Source: Rhododendron vialii
Taxonomy: Eukaryota; Streptophyta; Magnoliopsida; Ericales; Ericaceae
Assembly (NCBI RefSeq): GCF_030253575.1
Contig: NC_080568.1
Span: 25,361,501-25,425,500 of the forward strand
Reading direction: 5' to 3'
Length of the DNA stretch: 64,000 bases
Shown here: positions 26,837 through 38,712 of the stretch, in pieces
How the letters are laid out: each line of letters starts with the position of its first letter
Position numbering within the stretch: position 1 is the stretch's first letter
Made by a program: the position numbers and the translations under genes
The notes under the pieces: generated by a model
The model's input: only the letters and a program-made list of their open reading frames with translations
What the model was told of the DNA's origin: nothing
The model's database searches: none

Positions 26837-27007
26837 TAGTTGTTCAAAAGTATTTTTAATGGTTTAAAATTTAAAATAGATATTCCCGAAACGTGTGATT
26901 CTAGTCGCTCATAAAGTGTTTTTAATAGTCTAAATTTTTAAAGGATTCTTCGCATAAGGCTTGAACATAGCCCTCCAAAAATATTTTTAATGGTTCAATT
27001 AATAAAA

Positions 27008-27391
27008 GGAGAGTTGTTACTCATACATCAATTGTGCACAGATTGCGGTGGGGTCCACTACAGGTCTCATACAAACGATCCAATCCGTTCATTGAATGTA
27101 AAACATTTTTCTCTATGAATTTCGAGAAAGATCAGCTTAATCCAATACTTATAAGTGCTTGAATAAATCATTTAATTTTTCATTCAGATTTTAGGATAAT
27201 GAAAAGTTAGATGATTGAATCAAGCATCTATAAGTATCGGATTAAGTTGATTTTTCGCGAGAGCCCTTGAAAAAATGTTTTAAATTTAATGAACGTCTCG
27301 GATCATTTCTGTGAGATCTATAGTGGGTCCCATGTCGCTATCAATGCACGATTCGTGCACTATTTATCTGTGTTGGTAGCATTTCTATTAT
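27008..27391. mobile_element. Long-armed foldback MITE, possibly Mutator-like
   Basis: Two arms of about 170-180 bp are imperfect inverted copies around a short loop near 27180-27215. Matching blocks include GGTCCACTA with TAGTGGGTCC, AAAACATTTTTC with GAAAAAATGTTTT, and CTTAATCCAATACTTATA with TATAAGTATCGGATTAAG. End positions are approximate. It has no coding capacity. Confidence 0.65.
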
Positions 27392-29203
27392 AAAATAGAT
27401 ATTTCCGAAACATGCGATCCTAGTAGTTCATAAGTGTTTTTAATAATCTAAATTCGTAAAGGGCTCTCCCCAAACGTGTGATCATAGCTGTCCAAAAGTA
27501 ATCCAACTTATAAAAAAAAGACTCTTTTTGGGAACTTCCAGAATAGAGTCCTTTTAAAGTTATGTACCGTTAAATGCAAAATGAAGAATTGGGATGTAGA
27601 TAAGTCGGTCACTGTCTCAATTGTGTCATTGTCATGTGTGGGGCACTGGGGAGGAAATACTTGTGTGCGGAGGGACTCGTGGTTAATTCCGAGGGTTAGT
27701 CGCAGTCGGATTGATGGCGTGGTGGACTCTGGTTTGACCGGCTGGGGAAATGATTTGGGTGTTGACATGAGACGTGCGCTGCGTGCACCCACCCCCACCC
27801 GGTTCAGTTTTTTTACTGTTTCGCTGGTGGGGGTGACAGCCACGATGTTGTTATGAAACAAAATATCGTCTGAAAGAATCTAATTTTGTAAATACTCGTA
27901 TAATATTCATTCAAAGACGAAATTAATAACTCTAAAAAAAAATATGACAATTTTTACAAAAAATATACAAAATTTCTCACAGATAAGACGACAATAAAAA
28001 CAAACCAAGGAGAAAGATAGTATCATGGTCTTTTTCTCCCATCGTCGTGAGATTGAGAATAGCATCATAGCCTTTCCTTCCCATCGTATTAGGGCTATGA
28101 AACCCAAGGTGGGAAGGGTAATGGAGAAGAAAGGTAAATGTGAGTCATGAGGCAACTAGATTTCGGAAGAGAGGAGAGAGAGAGAATTCGTTATGATAAC
28201 TCTTGTCCATTAAGTAATTGTAAACTGTAAACTTCTTTTACCGTTTCTGGATCATTCTAGATCCTTGTTTCACAAATTTTGTTTTTGTTTTTTTGTTTTT
28301 TTTTATTCTTGGGCTTTTTCATTTTATTTTTATTTAAATTGTTTTTGCCTTCTGAGCTTTATCTTTTATCTTGGTTTCTCAACATACCCAGGTAAAAGCC
28401 ACATTAACTTTTTAATTTTTTTGATTCTTCTTCACGAAACGAACTAATAATTTATAAATAATTGACTCAAAACTAATAAAGGCAATATTTTTAATAACGG
28501 CAAAAAAATCCAAAAAACTATGTGAAACAAAACAAATTTAAAAAGAAGGGAAATTTATGGCAATGGTCTTTCTAGTTTAGTTGACAAAAGTTATCAATTT
28601 GACAAATTTGGTACAAAACCAAACTTGAAGGTCAAAAGAATTGTAATTGATACTTGAGGACGAAAATGTGACTTGGATAAAACTATGAGGACCATTTATA
28701 TAAATTTTCCTAAAAAAATTACTCCTATCTATAGCTTACTCTCTAATTAAACTTTGTGCACCACCTAACTTTTTGCTTACTTCTTAAGGGTGATTTGTTG
28801 TTGTTCTCTTTATTAGAATTGGGTCAAATTTTTGCATCACATCACCCATGTTGATTAGAGGAATCTGAAAAAAGCTTAGAACTATAGAGTAAAGTTGGAA
28901 AAAAATAATATTAGGCAGCGAAAAACCCAAAAAGTCAATCTTTTAGGCTTTTTCCTGTCCCCTTGTATAAACTTTTATTTATGTTTGATCTATATATTTA
29001 TACTTTTGCGATTCCTCTTACCAAGATGAATGAAGTGATGCAGTTACCCAACATGAATTTTGTTTTGTAAATGCTATTACCTTCCTTTTTACAAGGAAAA
29101 ACAAAACAAAATACGATCTTTGGGATGTCTAATCAATCTTTTGGCCTTACTTCTAGATTATTATTATTTATTTCATTGGACTCTTTAAAATTTGAGTCTA
29201 TTC

Positions 29204-29592
29204 TTTTATTCTCTTATCTCTCTCAATGAGAGAATGGAAAAGTTAAAATTATGAGTTACATTAAATAATTTTCACTGAAGACATAATAATTTAATAAGAA
29301 TAAGTCACACAATTGACAACGACCGGTTTTATTCTCTTATTTCTCTAAATGAGAGGATGGAAAACTAAAAATTATGACTAAAATTAGAAAATTTTCACTG
29401 AAAACATAAACACTTTGTTTGGTTTAGATTTTAGAAAGTTATTTTTGAGAGTTGGAGTGGTAATGAGTGGAGAGAGATAGAGAGAAAGATTTATTGAAAA
29501 CTGTGCCGAGAGTTGAGAGTTACTCTCAAAAAGTCCATCCAAGCAAAGTGAAAATAATTTAATAAAGATAAGTCACACAATTAACAACGGCC
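29204..29592 (+). repeat. Local duplication, second copy split by a MITE
   Basis: Copy A (29204-29324) and copy B (29327-29592) share TTTTATTCTCTTAT, AATGAGAG, ATTTTCACTGAA, AATTTAATAA and AAGTCACACAATT with ACAACG. Copy B is interrupted after its ACATAA by the element at 29411-29550. Copy A therefore approximates the pre-insertion site. Confidence 0.8.
29411..29550. mobile_element. MITE inserted in a duplicated segment
   Basis: About 140 bp with inverted ends CACTTTGTTTGG and CCAAGCAAAGTG (11 of 12 paired), and inner TTTTTGAGAG and CTCTCAAAAA. It interrupts copy B of the local repeat. TAA occurs on both sides, but the exact duplication is ambiguous by a few bases. Confidence 0.7.
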
Positions 29593-29847
29593 AACTACTG
29601 CTCACTAAGTCACATGACAGTTACTGAATTGGAATTACACTAGGCCTCTGCTCACTCACGTAAACCGAGGGTAAAAACGATAAGGATAAAGGTGCGCGAC
29701 CATGTCACGACCCCAATTTACAGATAGAGTGGCGTGATGGACAACTCAAGTTTGTTGGGAAAAAAGAACAGTAGAATTTGATAAAATGCAAAAGTGTGAA
29801 AATTAACCATGATTATTTTGAGCTGACTTAAACATGCAACGAATTTA

Positions 29848-30274
29848 GGGCGTGTTTGATTGCAGATTTCGTTTTGAGGGGATTCGTAATGATATGGGAT
29901 TAGGATTGGGATTGAGAATGAGGTGGGATTATTAATGAGGAGATGAATTATTTATTCATGTTTGTTTTGCACGGGATTAGGATTGGGATTCGATTGAGAA
30001 TGGGAAGGAATTGTAAATAACATGTTTGTTTTGGCTAGGATTAGGATTGGGATTGGGATTGAAGTGGGTTTTTAAACATGTATTGCTCAATCCCATGGGG
30101 ATGGGATTATTAGTAACACCCCCCCATGGTATTGCTAATACCCCCATTTTGGGGGATTAACAATCCCATGGGATAACTAATCCCCCCTACAAAAACCTAA
30201 CCAAACAAGGTATTAACAACCCCATGGGATTATTAATCCAATCCTCCCCTCCAAACCTCCTATCAAACACGCCC
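29848..30274. mobile_element. Tourist-like (PIF/Harbinger) MITE
   Basis: A 427-bp element with perfect 13-bp inverted ends GGGCGTGTTTGAT and ATCAAACACGCCC. It is flanked by a TTA duplication (29845-29847 and 30275-30277). The interior is full of GGGATTAGGATTGGGATT-type runs and their complements (AATCCCATGGGA), so it could form extended hairpins. Confidence 0.9.
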
Positions 30275-31365
30275 TTAGTGTTACATTGCATCATCGTGGG
30301 CCCACTACCACTGGCTTCACAAACAATGATAGTTTAAATTAGGATAACTTTAATTATTAGTCCTAAACTATAGTGCTAATTAAGCATAAACCAACCGACC
30401 AATAAATAAAGATAATAGAGCATGATGACTGGAATTGAAGCAAATAAACCACGCGACTATTGATAAGGCCAATTCTTCACTCGACATCGACAGCGAACTC
30501 TGTTTTTTGAGGAAATTTTTTGAAAGTAATGAGTGAATAGATTGATAGAAATTTTTTATTAGAAACTGTGCGTAAGGATTTTGAGATCCAAATCAAACAA
30601 GGAGTAAACTAGCTCCATTCTTGTCAACTTTTTTTGTTCTTTTAATTTTTGTGTGTTTTATTTGTCTTTTTCGAATTTTTGTTAGATTTACTTGATATTT
30701 TTTGGATCAATTATCCGTCCCAACAAGAAGAGTCTAAATAATACGAATTTACGAAAAAAGAGAAAAAAGTTCACAAAAAACGAAGAAATACAAAACAACG
30801 TATTTTTTATTATTATTTTGGTTGTTTAAAATGTCCTCTTAAATGAACCTTTTTCAACATCGGTTCACATTTTTATTCTTTTCCAATTCCTCTCGTTGAG
30901 ACGAACGATCAGTCCTAAAAATTAGGACAAAAAGCCAAGAAGAAGGGAGCCTAAAGAACCATTTCATATCAAAATTGGCCAAGACATAAACTACAAAGCA
31001 TAAACAGCCAATTCAAATCCAGAAACTAATCTGCAAGGTATCACTTTATGGAAAATATCAACTGGGACCATGGAAACAAAAATACTAGCCGTTTCCTCCA
31101 TAAAGATCAAAGTACAAGCTTCATTTCAGCAGAGTGATACAGACTTTTCATTGCCCTAAGAAAAAGGAGGACGTGGAAAGAGGACAAAACACGCAGAGCC
31201 AGAAAACCCCTGTCAAAAGCTTTGGCCTATTGTGTGTCCCATGGAAGTGCTTGAGAAAAATACAAAAGCAAATCTATCAGTTGGATGCAGCTCAAAGCAT
31301 AAGCAGCATAAACGTACTACTCCAATAAATAGACAGTATTTATAAATCGCAACTAACTAGATTAG

Positions 31366-31601
31366 TTTTGTTTTGTTTAGTTTTTGTTACGACGGTAGGG
31401 GTGTCTGGGCCAGCTTACGCGCACCTCGACTATTCCCCTCTTCGGTCTGGTCGAAGGCAGGTCATCCACACCGGAACTAAGAGATTCAAAAGAGATTTCT
31501 CTTTTGCGGTCTGACCTCAAGAGATTGCCAAGTTTCGAACGGAATGTCTAAATTTGTTACGGTTTATCTTTATTGCCACTTGAGCTACCCTTTTGGATTC
31601 T
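31366..31601 (-). mobile_element. tRNA-derived SINE (Au-like)
   Basis: Read on the minus strand it starts GGGTAGCTCAAGTGGCAA (A box), has GTTCGAAACTTGG (B box) about 45 bp on, and ends with GCGTAAGCTGGCCCAGACAC and an AC-rich tail. The tRNA-like head and the CTGGCCCAGACACCC tail resemble plant Au SINEs. It is flanked by AACTAGATTAG (31355-31365) and AACTAGACTAG (31602-31612), an 11-bp target duplication with one change. Confidence 0.85.
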
Positions 31602-33750
31602 AACTAGACTAGTGGAGGCTGCGTAGCCCACATAAGTGCAGCAGAAAACCCAATACTTTGAGGAAAAAGAAAAAGTGATTCAGTGGAAGAGTTCTGGCCA
31701 TACAAGATAAAATGCAAAAATAACACATCATTATCCAAGATAGAGGTCGCATCATGTGTAAAGTAGTGTCTCAACAAGTGACTCAAACTGCAGCATCGTA
31801 CAGCATCAGAGTCAACTATGACAGGAATAGATTGCATTGGTTCAGCACAAAAAATGCTATCAATATTTACTGAAACATTGAATACAGACATTCTACCACG
31901 GCAACAATGACAGTACTGAAGCAATCCCAAATTCATGCGAGTGGAGGAGACGACTAGAGAAGAAAGTCGAGGGACGTAATGTTGTGGAACCATGCCTCAA
32001 ATGAAAACCGGAAGGCATCGGTGAGGGTAGGCCTAGAGACTTTGATTCAATTTCCATGTGGAAAAAAACACTCAACCAGAGAGACCAATCAGAATTCCTA
32101 CCTTTAGAACGTACAAAGTCGGTACAACTAGTTATAATGGAATTCCAGATTTTTAGAACATGGACTAATTAATCCTAATGAGAAGCAGTTAACGAAATTG
32201 AAAAAAACTTGCATGTTGCTTTGAACGTCGATACATGTTGTCACACTAAGTTAAATAACTTCAATGTCCAGAGAACTTGTCCCAACCCAAAGTGCAGATG
32301 AATTGCATGGTTAACAAACTTATAGTTGGTTAAAATTTCGAACAACATGCTTCTGCTTTTCTAGAATGAATCAAACGGTCATCCAACTTTCTTTTTCTCA
32401 TCAAACTTCAGACTCTAGGCTGGTCAACATACTTCATGTCACCAGCCCTCAAACATTGAGAGGAGAAATTGTAAAAGACAAGGAACAGAAACAGATTCGA
32501 GCACAACATTCCCATTCCCGGACTCCAAACCACTGGGACCGTGTTCTGCACACATAGTTTTAGGTGTCGAAACTTCTCTCAAGGTATCTGATTGTTTATT
32601 TAATTTCAAGAAACAAATATGCTATGAATATTTGGAGGACACAAGTCTCCATCACTTAGAACAGATGTATCATAACTAGTTTGAAAACAAAATAATTTGC
32701 AATCCAATGTACTTCTGTACCTATTCATTCTTCTCTGTTAATTTTTTAATTTACGAACCCTTCCAGATTCCATTAGTGGGACTAAACCAAACCATACTTT
32801 GTTTTTATACTGGGTCTTGTTTTCACACTTCTCCTCTAGTGTGTAAAACATCAAAATTTCTTTCTGACTACTTTGATACGATGGGAAATGATATCGAAAT
32901 GTGAAAAACTTCCGTTAGTTATAATTTCACCATGCACAAGTAAATTACTTGCCCCAGCAATGTCATGTCTAGGCGTGTCGTGTCTTAATTTCGCTACACC
33001 CACGGGTCTATCTGTGTCCTGTGTTCTTTCTTTTGCAAAAACATCGGGTCATCATCTCTTATTAATATCCCACGTTTGTTTAGTGCTTCATACCCCACAT
33101 GACAATTTTTAGAAGATGCAAAACCTTAGAGACACGTAAATACTTATAAATGTTATGCAATTATCATGTTGAGTTACGGTTTATGTAATTCAATAGTAAT
33201 GAAAAAGTGTAGCATTATAACATAACACTCACATCTTTCATAACATAGCTATATTGCTCACATAATAGTCGCATTCCAGAAAAATGAAACTACATTTGCT
33301 TCATGATGCCATATGTTATCTTACATGAAACTAAAAGTCATAAAGAACAGGGACGCAAAAGGAATACTATAAATCTACATTTTTCTTTCTTGTCAATGTA
33401 ACTTTAAGTTATACTTTTCAAACTGCCAAGGTTTGTCATCTTTGTCTGATCAACCAACGAGTTTGGACGCCCCCAAATGTCCGAATCATGTTGACTTCCA
33501 CACAAAAAGAAAAAAACAGAAAGCCACATTTGGCCAAGTGTTGGTTAAGCTTCGGGAGTATAAGCACAAGCACAATCCACCAGAGTCTTAGAGGTGCGCG
33601 TGTTCTTAGACTTATTTTTTTCTTACCTTCTGGAAGTTCTGCTAACATACAGAGTCTAACAATATTTAGTTTTGACATGATTGTCTTACACTTTTGACCT
33701 TTTGTTAAGTAACATAATTATGTAGCTTGCTTATATTCATACTCTAATGC

Positions 33751-33996
33751 TCTAATGTGAATGAGGAAGGTGAGTCAGAATTTGAAGAGCTTCAAGGAGA
33801 GATTCTTTGATCACTCAATGCTTGGATGGATAAAGAAGCAAAGGGGAATGAAGAAAAGAAGAGTATACAGTGATCTAATGTGAATGAGGAAGGTGAGTCA
33901 GAATTTGAAGAGCTTCAAGGAGAGATTCTTTGATCACTCAATGCTTGGATGGATAAAGAAGCAAAGGGGAATGAAGAAAAGAAGAGTATACAGTGA
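33751..33996 (+). repeat. 123-bp tandem duplication
   Basis: Two head-to-tail copies, 33751-33873 and 33874-33996, each starting TCTAATGTGAATGAGGAAGG and ending AGAGTATACAGTGA. They appear identical by eye, which suggests a recent event. No long frame crosses both copies. Confidence 0.93.
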
Positions 33997-34620
33997 GTCA
34001 GCCCACTATTGAAGCTGCTAGTGGGATTGATCAGACAACAAGGGCCTTCGGTAGACTGATTTCATTGGAATGGGCAAAGGCAAGCAAAGTCTCAGTGTGA
34101 GGAAAGAAGCAAGACGAAATTCAAACAAGCCAGAAAGCTTGGGGTGTAGGTAAGTACGAGACCCTCTTAGCCTTACGCTCCCTTCTCTTAGCCTCCATGG
34201 CAACGGTAATGATCCATAAGCCGAGTGAGCTAAGGTCACTCTCCCCTTTCAATAAGCCTACTTTATTTCTGGTTAAACCATATCAGGACTTTGACTTACC
34301 CTTATCCGTCAATCCCCTCTCGTTAGCCAAACTGGCATCTAACTGTCGCTATAAAATGGCTACGGAACTAAACAACCAAGCAAAGGAGACTCCGATGAAG
34401 CAAACAAAGGCTACCAGAAGAGCGGCATCCGTTTTCCAGCCAGGGAATACTCTAAAAGAATTCTCTTTCCAAGACGGAAAAGAAAGTCTTATGAAACAAG
34501 GGGAGAGATCAAAACAAAGTCTGATGACGATGCCAGTGAAGGTTCAAAAGGTCAATAAAAGAAGAGGAGGAATCTCCTCCTTTGAAGGGAAGAAGAATCT
34601 GGTTCCTCGTCAGTAAAGTG
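33997..34620. other. Possible organelle-derived insertion
   Basis: This stretch is richer in GC than its surroundings. It has the texture of plant mitochondrial spacer DNA: balanced base use, few homopolymers and an intact 139-codon open frame at 34197-34616. I cannot name a mitochondrial gene in it. The open frame has no recognisable domain and I do not call it a gene. Confidence 0.3.
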
Positions 34621-36678
34621 TTGTACCAAGAGGGAGCCCAAAAACCAATATCTAGCAGCAACAACTGTAGATTTTGTGGTAGGACCGGTGCATGAATACA
34701 GTATTTTGAGGCTTTGTATCGTATAACAAAGGGCAAGCTTATGAGACCGAAAACGTAAAGTGTAGGGACTGTTTGGTTGTCGTTCTGGCGCTGTTGAAAA
34801 GTTATCATGAGCAATGAACAATACATTCTTTACCAAGGAGGAGGCTAGGGCTGAGCGACAGTGCTAAAATGTTGAATTGGGGTCTAATACAGATCCGGCT
34901 TTATGGTTTCAGAGGACAAAGTGCAGAACAGACTAAGAGAAGAATTGAGGAAGAAGAAAAGTTTGAATTTTGGTGTCTAATAGAGATTGCTTTTATGGTT
35001 TCAGAGGATAAAAGTGCAGAAATTTAAAGCAAGAAGGAGAAGAACTGACCCTCGCAAGAGTTAGAAAGCATCCCAAAAACAAATCCGTAACTCCTATACC
35101 ATCACTTTTATTCTCTAAGATATTGGAAAGAAAGATTTCATGCATATTGACAGGCAAGAAATCCACATAATTCTCCCAGGACGAGGACTAGAATTTAGAA
35201 ACAGTGAATATTTGGTTGATAGCATACATTTACAATTACATTTTTATATGAAACTTTGATCCTTTCGATTACTGGGACTATTTCACAAAATAAAATCCGT
35301 ATAATGACTCATCTAATAACTTGACCTGAAACAGCATCCATTGGACCCATAGCAGAAGCCTAATTCATAAAATTCTGAATCACCAAAGCTCCTGACCACA
35401 CAGTGGAAACATATTTTTGCGAACAAAAAGGCTTCTTGATGATTGTGGGACCTATTGCCTTCGCTTTAGGCTTCCAGAGCCTATTATCTATTCAATCATT
35501 CAGCGGCTATGGCACCTCATACTATAAAGAAGTGTGTGTTCTTAATTTTTTCACTCATATCATGAGAAGTCCAAACTTAGAAAGAAGAGAATGATACACA
35601 TATAGTTCAGGATGTCGTAAATCCGTAGCTACATAACTTTAGATAATGCTAATGTTTTTCTCTTGTCACTTTAACACAATTAACGAGGAGGGTGATTCCT
35701 GCATTTTACGAAATAAAATAGGAGTGTGGGGATTTGATTTCTCTTCGTCAGGAGGTAGTGTTGAATTTTTCCGAATCCTCAGGGGAGTGTTAGAAAACAA
35801 ATTCGGTTCATTTGGTTCCCAGATTTAATACCACTTAATGTTCAAGTTTCAAAAGCAGGCTCAAAATTATGACAACCATTTAGGTAGCAGAGTTCTGAAA
35901 TTTAACAACTCATTCATAAGCATCGATGAGCATCTATATTACCATACCACCACCGCGGCACTGCCATGGCCTCCAACCCTCCTTGCACATGCACTTGCAC
36001 AACCACACTCACAACCCCTTCAAAACCACCACTACCACTCAATCTTTAACCCCACCCCCTTCCACCACCTCCGCACCATACCACTACCACCATCCACCGC
36101 TAAGGCACTATTGCCACTACCCCTCCCCACCACCATTTCTTCTTCAACCCCCCCCCCCCCCCCACCCTATTCCACCTTCGCTTCCAGCATCATTGCTACT
36201 ACCACTACCCCACCATCATCTTCACCACCTCTACCCAGCACAAATATAACCTAGACGTGACTATTATGTCCACCATAGTACGAATAACAACAAGTGCCTT
36301 TATAACATAAAACTTGAAAGAGAAAAACCAATCGTATCAGGATTTTGAACAACAAAAGAAAGCATAATGCCAATCTTATAAAGATTTCAAAGCTTCAATT
36401 TCTAACAATGGTGTCCACTACATCTCTCTCTAAAAGCTCTGAATATGCTGTGGGGTTAGAGTACGAAATTGGGTGCAAGATATTCCAGAATAATGGGGAA
36501 GGCAAAGGGCCAGCTGAACCCAACCAAATAAACCCTACAAAGAAAGGTAACCAAAAACAAGGCTTAACTGAAACGGAATAACAGATTCTAAACCCAACAC
36601 TGAAATTTCTCCGGCGGTACCTGAATACAGGATAGGATTCGAACAGTACAGTGCCCGACTCCTTGTTCTTGAAAAAAA

Positions 36679-37068
36679 CTATTTACAGTACCGATCGGCC
36701 TTCTTCTTGACACGATCATCCAGGGCATCCTCGACGGACCTAACATTAGACTTGGGATCGTAAGCAAACTTCTTGGCCTCGACGGGGAACAACTGATCGT
36801 ACTTCATCCGCTTCGCCGCATCGATCGTGTACACCTCCGCTCCTCCTCCTCCGACCGACCCTTCGCCGCCGCCGGCAGCGGCAGAAGCGTCCTCGTCCTC
36901 CTCCGGCTGATATTCTTCTTCCAGAGCTTCGTGTGTGTCTTCGTCCTTGTTGCTTTTCTTGTTCTTTTTCTTCTTCTTCTTCTTGTCGATGGATTTGCTG
37001 AGGCTGGCGATGGCGCCCCCCTTGAAGGTCAGCCTCCCTCCTTTCACTTTCTCGTACGGATCCCCCAT
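36679..37068 (-). CDS. FAM32A-like protein
   Basis: Small basic eukaryotic protein. The human homolog FAM32A is a spliceosome component near the 3' splice site; the plant role is not well defined. It is a single exon of 129 aa, the usual size. It starts MGDPYEKVKGGRLTFKGG, has a Lys-rich stretch at about residues 27-42 (a likely nuclear signal), then an acidic and Gly/Ala-rich linker. The conserved end reads KYDQLFPVEAKKFAYDP, SVEDALDDRVKKKADRYCK, diagnostic of the family. ATG 37068 is the natural start because it begins the conserved MGDPYE. Overlapping frames on both strands (36746-37102 and 36935-37150) are shadows. Confidence 0.92.
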   Translation of the reverse strand: MGDPYEKVKGGRLTFKGGAIASLSKSIDKKKKKKKNKKSNKDEDTHEALEEEYQPEEDEDASAAAGGGEGSVGGGGAEVYTIDAAKRMKYDQLFPVEAKKFAYDPKSNVRSVEDALDDRVKKKADRYCK

Positions 37069-38712
37069 GCCTAGGTTTCGATTTCCACCTCTCCTCGCTC
37101 ACTGCGCTTGGTTGCTTCTTCTGCTAGTATTACCTTCAGGAGCAGATTGAGTGGAGAGAAGTCGGTTTGAATCAGTTCTGGATGGCAAGGGGTTGGTTTG
37201 GTTGCCTTTCGTTTCTTTGGCGCAGTACGAACCTAACCCAAAATACGCCATCAAGAACCTAACTCGGAAAGAAACCCGACCGGTTTTCCAACAACCTTTC
37301 TATGGGCACGACCGGCCGTGCACTATCAGACTGGCTGAGGTCCATTTCGGGTATCGCAAAAATAATCCGAGCTGTATAATAATTTTAAAAATTATATGAT
37401 CTGAATGAAAAATGAAAGATTGGATCAAACACGTACGAGTATCGAATCGAGTTAATTTTCTGTGAAGCCAGTTGAAAAATTATTAAAAGGCTTAGATTAT
37501 GTGCCTAGAAGGCACGACCGGCCGTGCGCCATCAGACTGGTTGGGGTCCATTTCGGGTATCGCAAAAATAATTCGAGCTGTATAATAATTTTTAAAATTA
37601 TATGATCTGAATGAAAAATGGAAAATTGGATCAAACACATACGAGTATCGAATCGAGTTAATTTTCTGTGAAGCCAGTCGAAAAATTATTCAAAGGCTTA
37701 GATTATGTGCCCGTCTCTGCACCGTTGGTGCACAATCTGTCAGTACTCTTAGCATTTTCAGGTTTTGTATCACCTAAACCGAATCCGTATGATGTAGAAC
37801 AGGATTTTAGCTTAGAATTATGGAGACTTAACTTCATTTTCGTAATCTAACTGGTTATAAACAATTTTATTTTTAATCTATAGATCATAAATACGAGAAG
37901 TTAGATTGACACTTTAAAGTTCTAAGACCTAGTTACTGTAATGATTCTCTCTCCCTTGATTACCTGTATATGCGACTTGAAAATCTATTGTTTTCTTCTT
38001 TTTTATGAAGGTCAAGAGGGCAATTTCACTTACCAACTCACCTAGACAATTGCTGACTAGAGAGAGGCTCAGTGAACCCTTTAAACACACACATCCAAAT
38101 CCAAACTCCCGATGTGGGAGCCAACCCAACTGACAGACGGGCCCAAGGGGCCTGCACCAGAGGTCAGACACCACCACAACGGGTAGGCACGACTTAGTTT
38201 TTTTTTTACGAAGGTCAAGAGGGCAATTGCTGACTAGGACACCAAAATCTATTGTTTTCTAGTACTTCCTTTTTCTTAACAAAGCCAAGCACTTCTGAAT
38301 TGAAGACTGAGCACTTTTGGTTACTACTAGAATTACTCGGTGGCTGTCTTGTTTCATGACCTGGTGGCCGGGTGTTTGTTTACTCCAGTCTCCAATATGT
38401 ATCTAAGATTACGTAGTTTACAAAAATTATGCTAATGCAAATTGTATGAGCTTTTGCATCAGAGAGAAGGTAATCAAAGAAGAAAATTTGATTTTTCAGA
38501 CAAGCCAAGTACCAAAAATGGAGGCCAACAGTAACAATGCCGGTTACTATACATTGAGCCTATTAGAAACTAACTATCTTGGAGCCGAACACCGCTTGCT
38601 GATTTTCTTCCCACTCCTGAATGGACAAGTTCTACACTAGGTAGTCTAGGTGTGCTGTGCCAGATTACTACCTGATTCCAAAATCATGGATTCCAGTATC
38701 TTGTACGAGTTG
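37069..38712. other. Intergenic region between FAM32A-like gene and STR8
   Basis: Contains the FAM32A-like promoter just upstream of 37068, a 206-bp tandem duplication (37305-37711), and an LTR-like stretch near 38090-38200 (ACTCCCGATGTGGGAGCC) between two copies of GGTCAAGAGGGCAATT (about 38011 and 38213). AAAATCTATTGTTTTCT also occurs twice (near 37980 and 38247). No gene is seen. Confidence 0.6.
37305..37711 (+). repeat. 206-bp tandem duplication
   Basis: Copies at 37305-37510 and 37511-37711 start GGCACGACCGGCCGTGC and share TCCATTTCGGGTATCGCAAA and GAGTATCGAATCGAGTTAAT, with only scattered changes. It is non-coding. The unit resembles half of the foldback elements in the 26-27 kb block (TATCGRAT, GAGTTAATTTTC). 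Confidence 0.9.

Larger units (their letters stand above)
25390..36678. other. Gene-poor, transposon-rich intergenic block
   Basis: 11.3 kb between AGO1 and the FAM32A-like gene in which I see no supportable gene. The separately listed items are MITEs at 25557, 26565, 27008, 29411 and 29848, a SINE at 31366, a 123-bp tandem duplication at 33751 and organelle-like sequence to about 34620. 27600-29200 and 32100-33700 are unremarkable AT-rich DNA. 35838-36254 is a low-complexity CCACCA tract with a run of 16 C at 36148-36163. Confidence 0.7.

Noticed and set aside
27508-27861. Paired frames of 91 and 117 codons on opposite strands
   Set aside because: No recognisable motif, no splice context, and mirrored coding typical of chance in a GC-richer patch.
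34197-34616. 139-codon frame
   Set aside because: It has no domain I recognise; possibly organelle spacer DNA. Kept as a region note, not a gene.
35838-36254. Pro/His/Thr-rich frames of 138 and 107 codons
   Set aside because: CCACCA low-complexity tract with a C16 run is open in more than one frame, so it is not evidence of coding.
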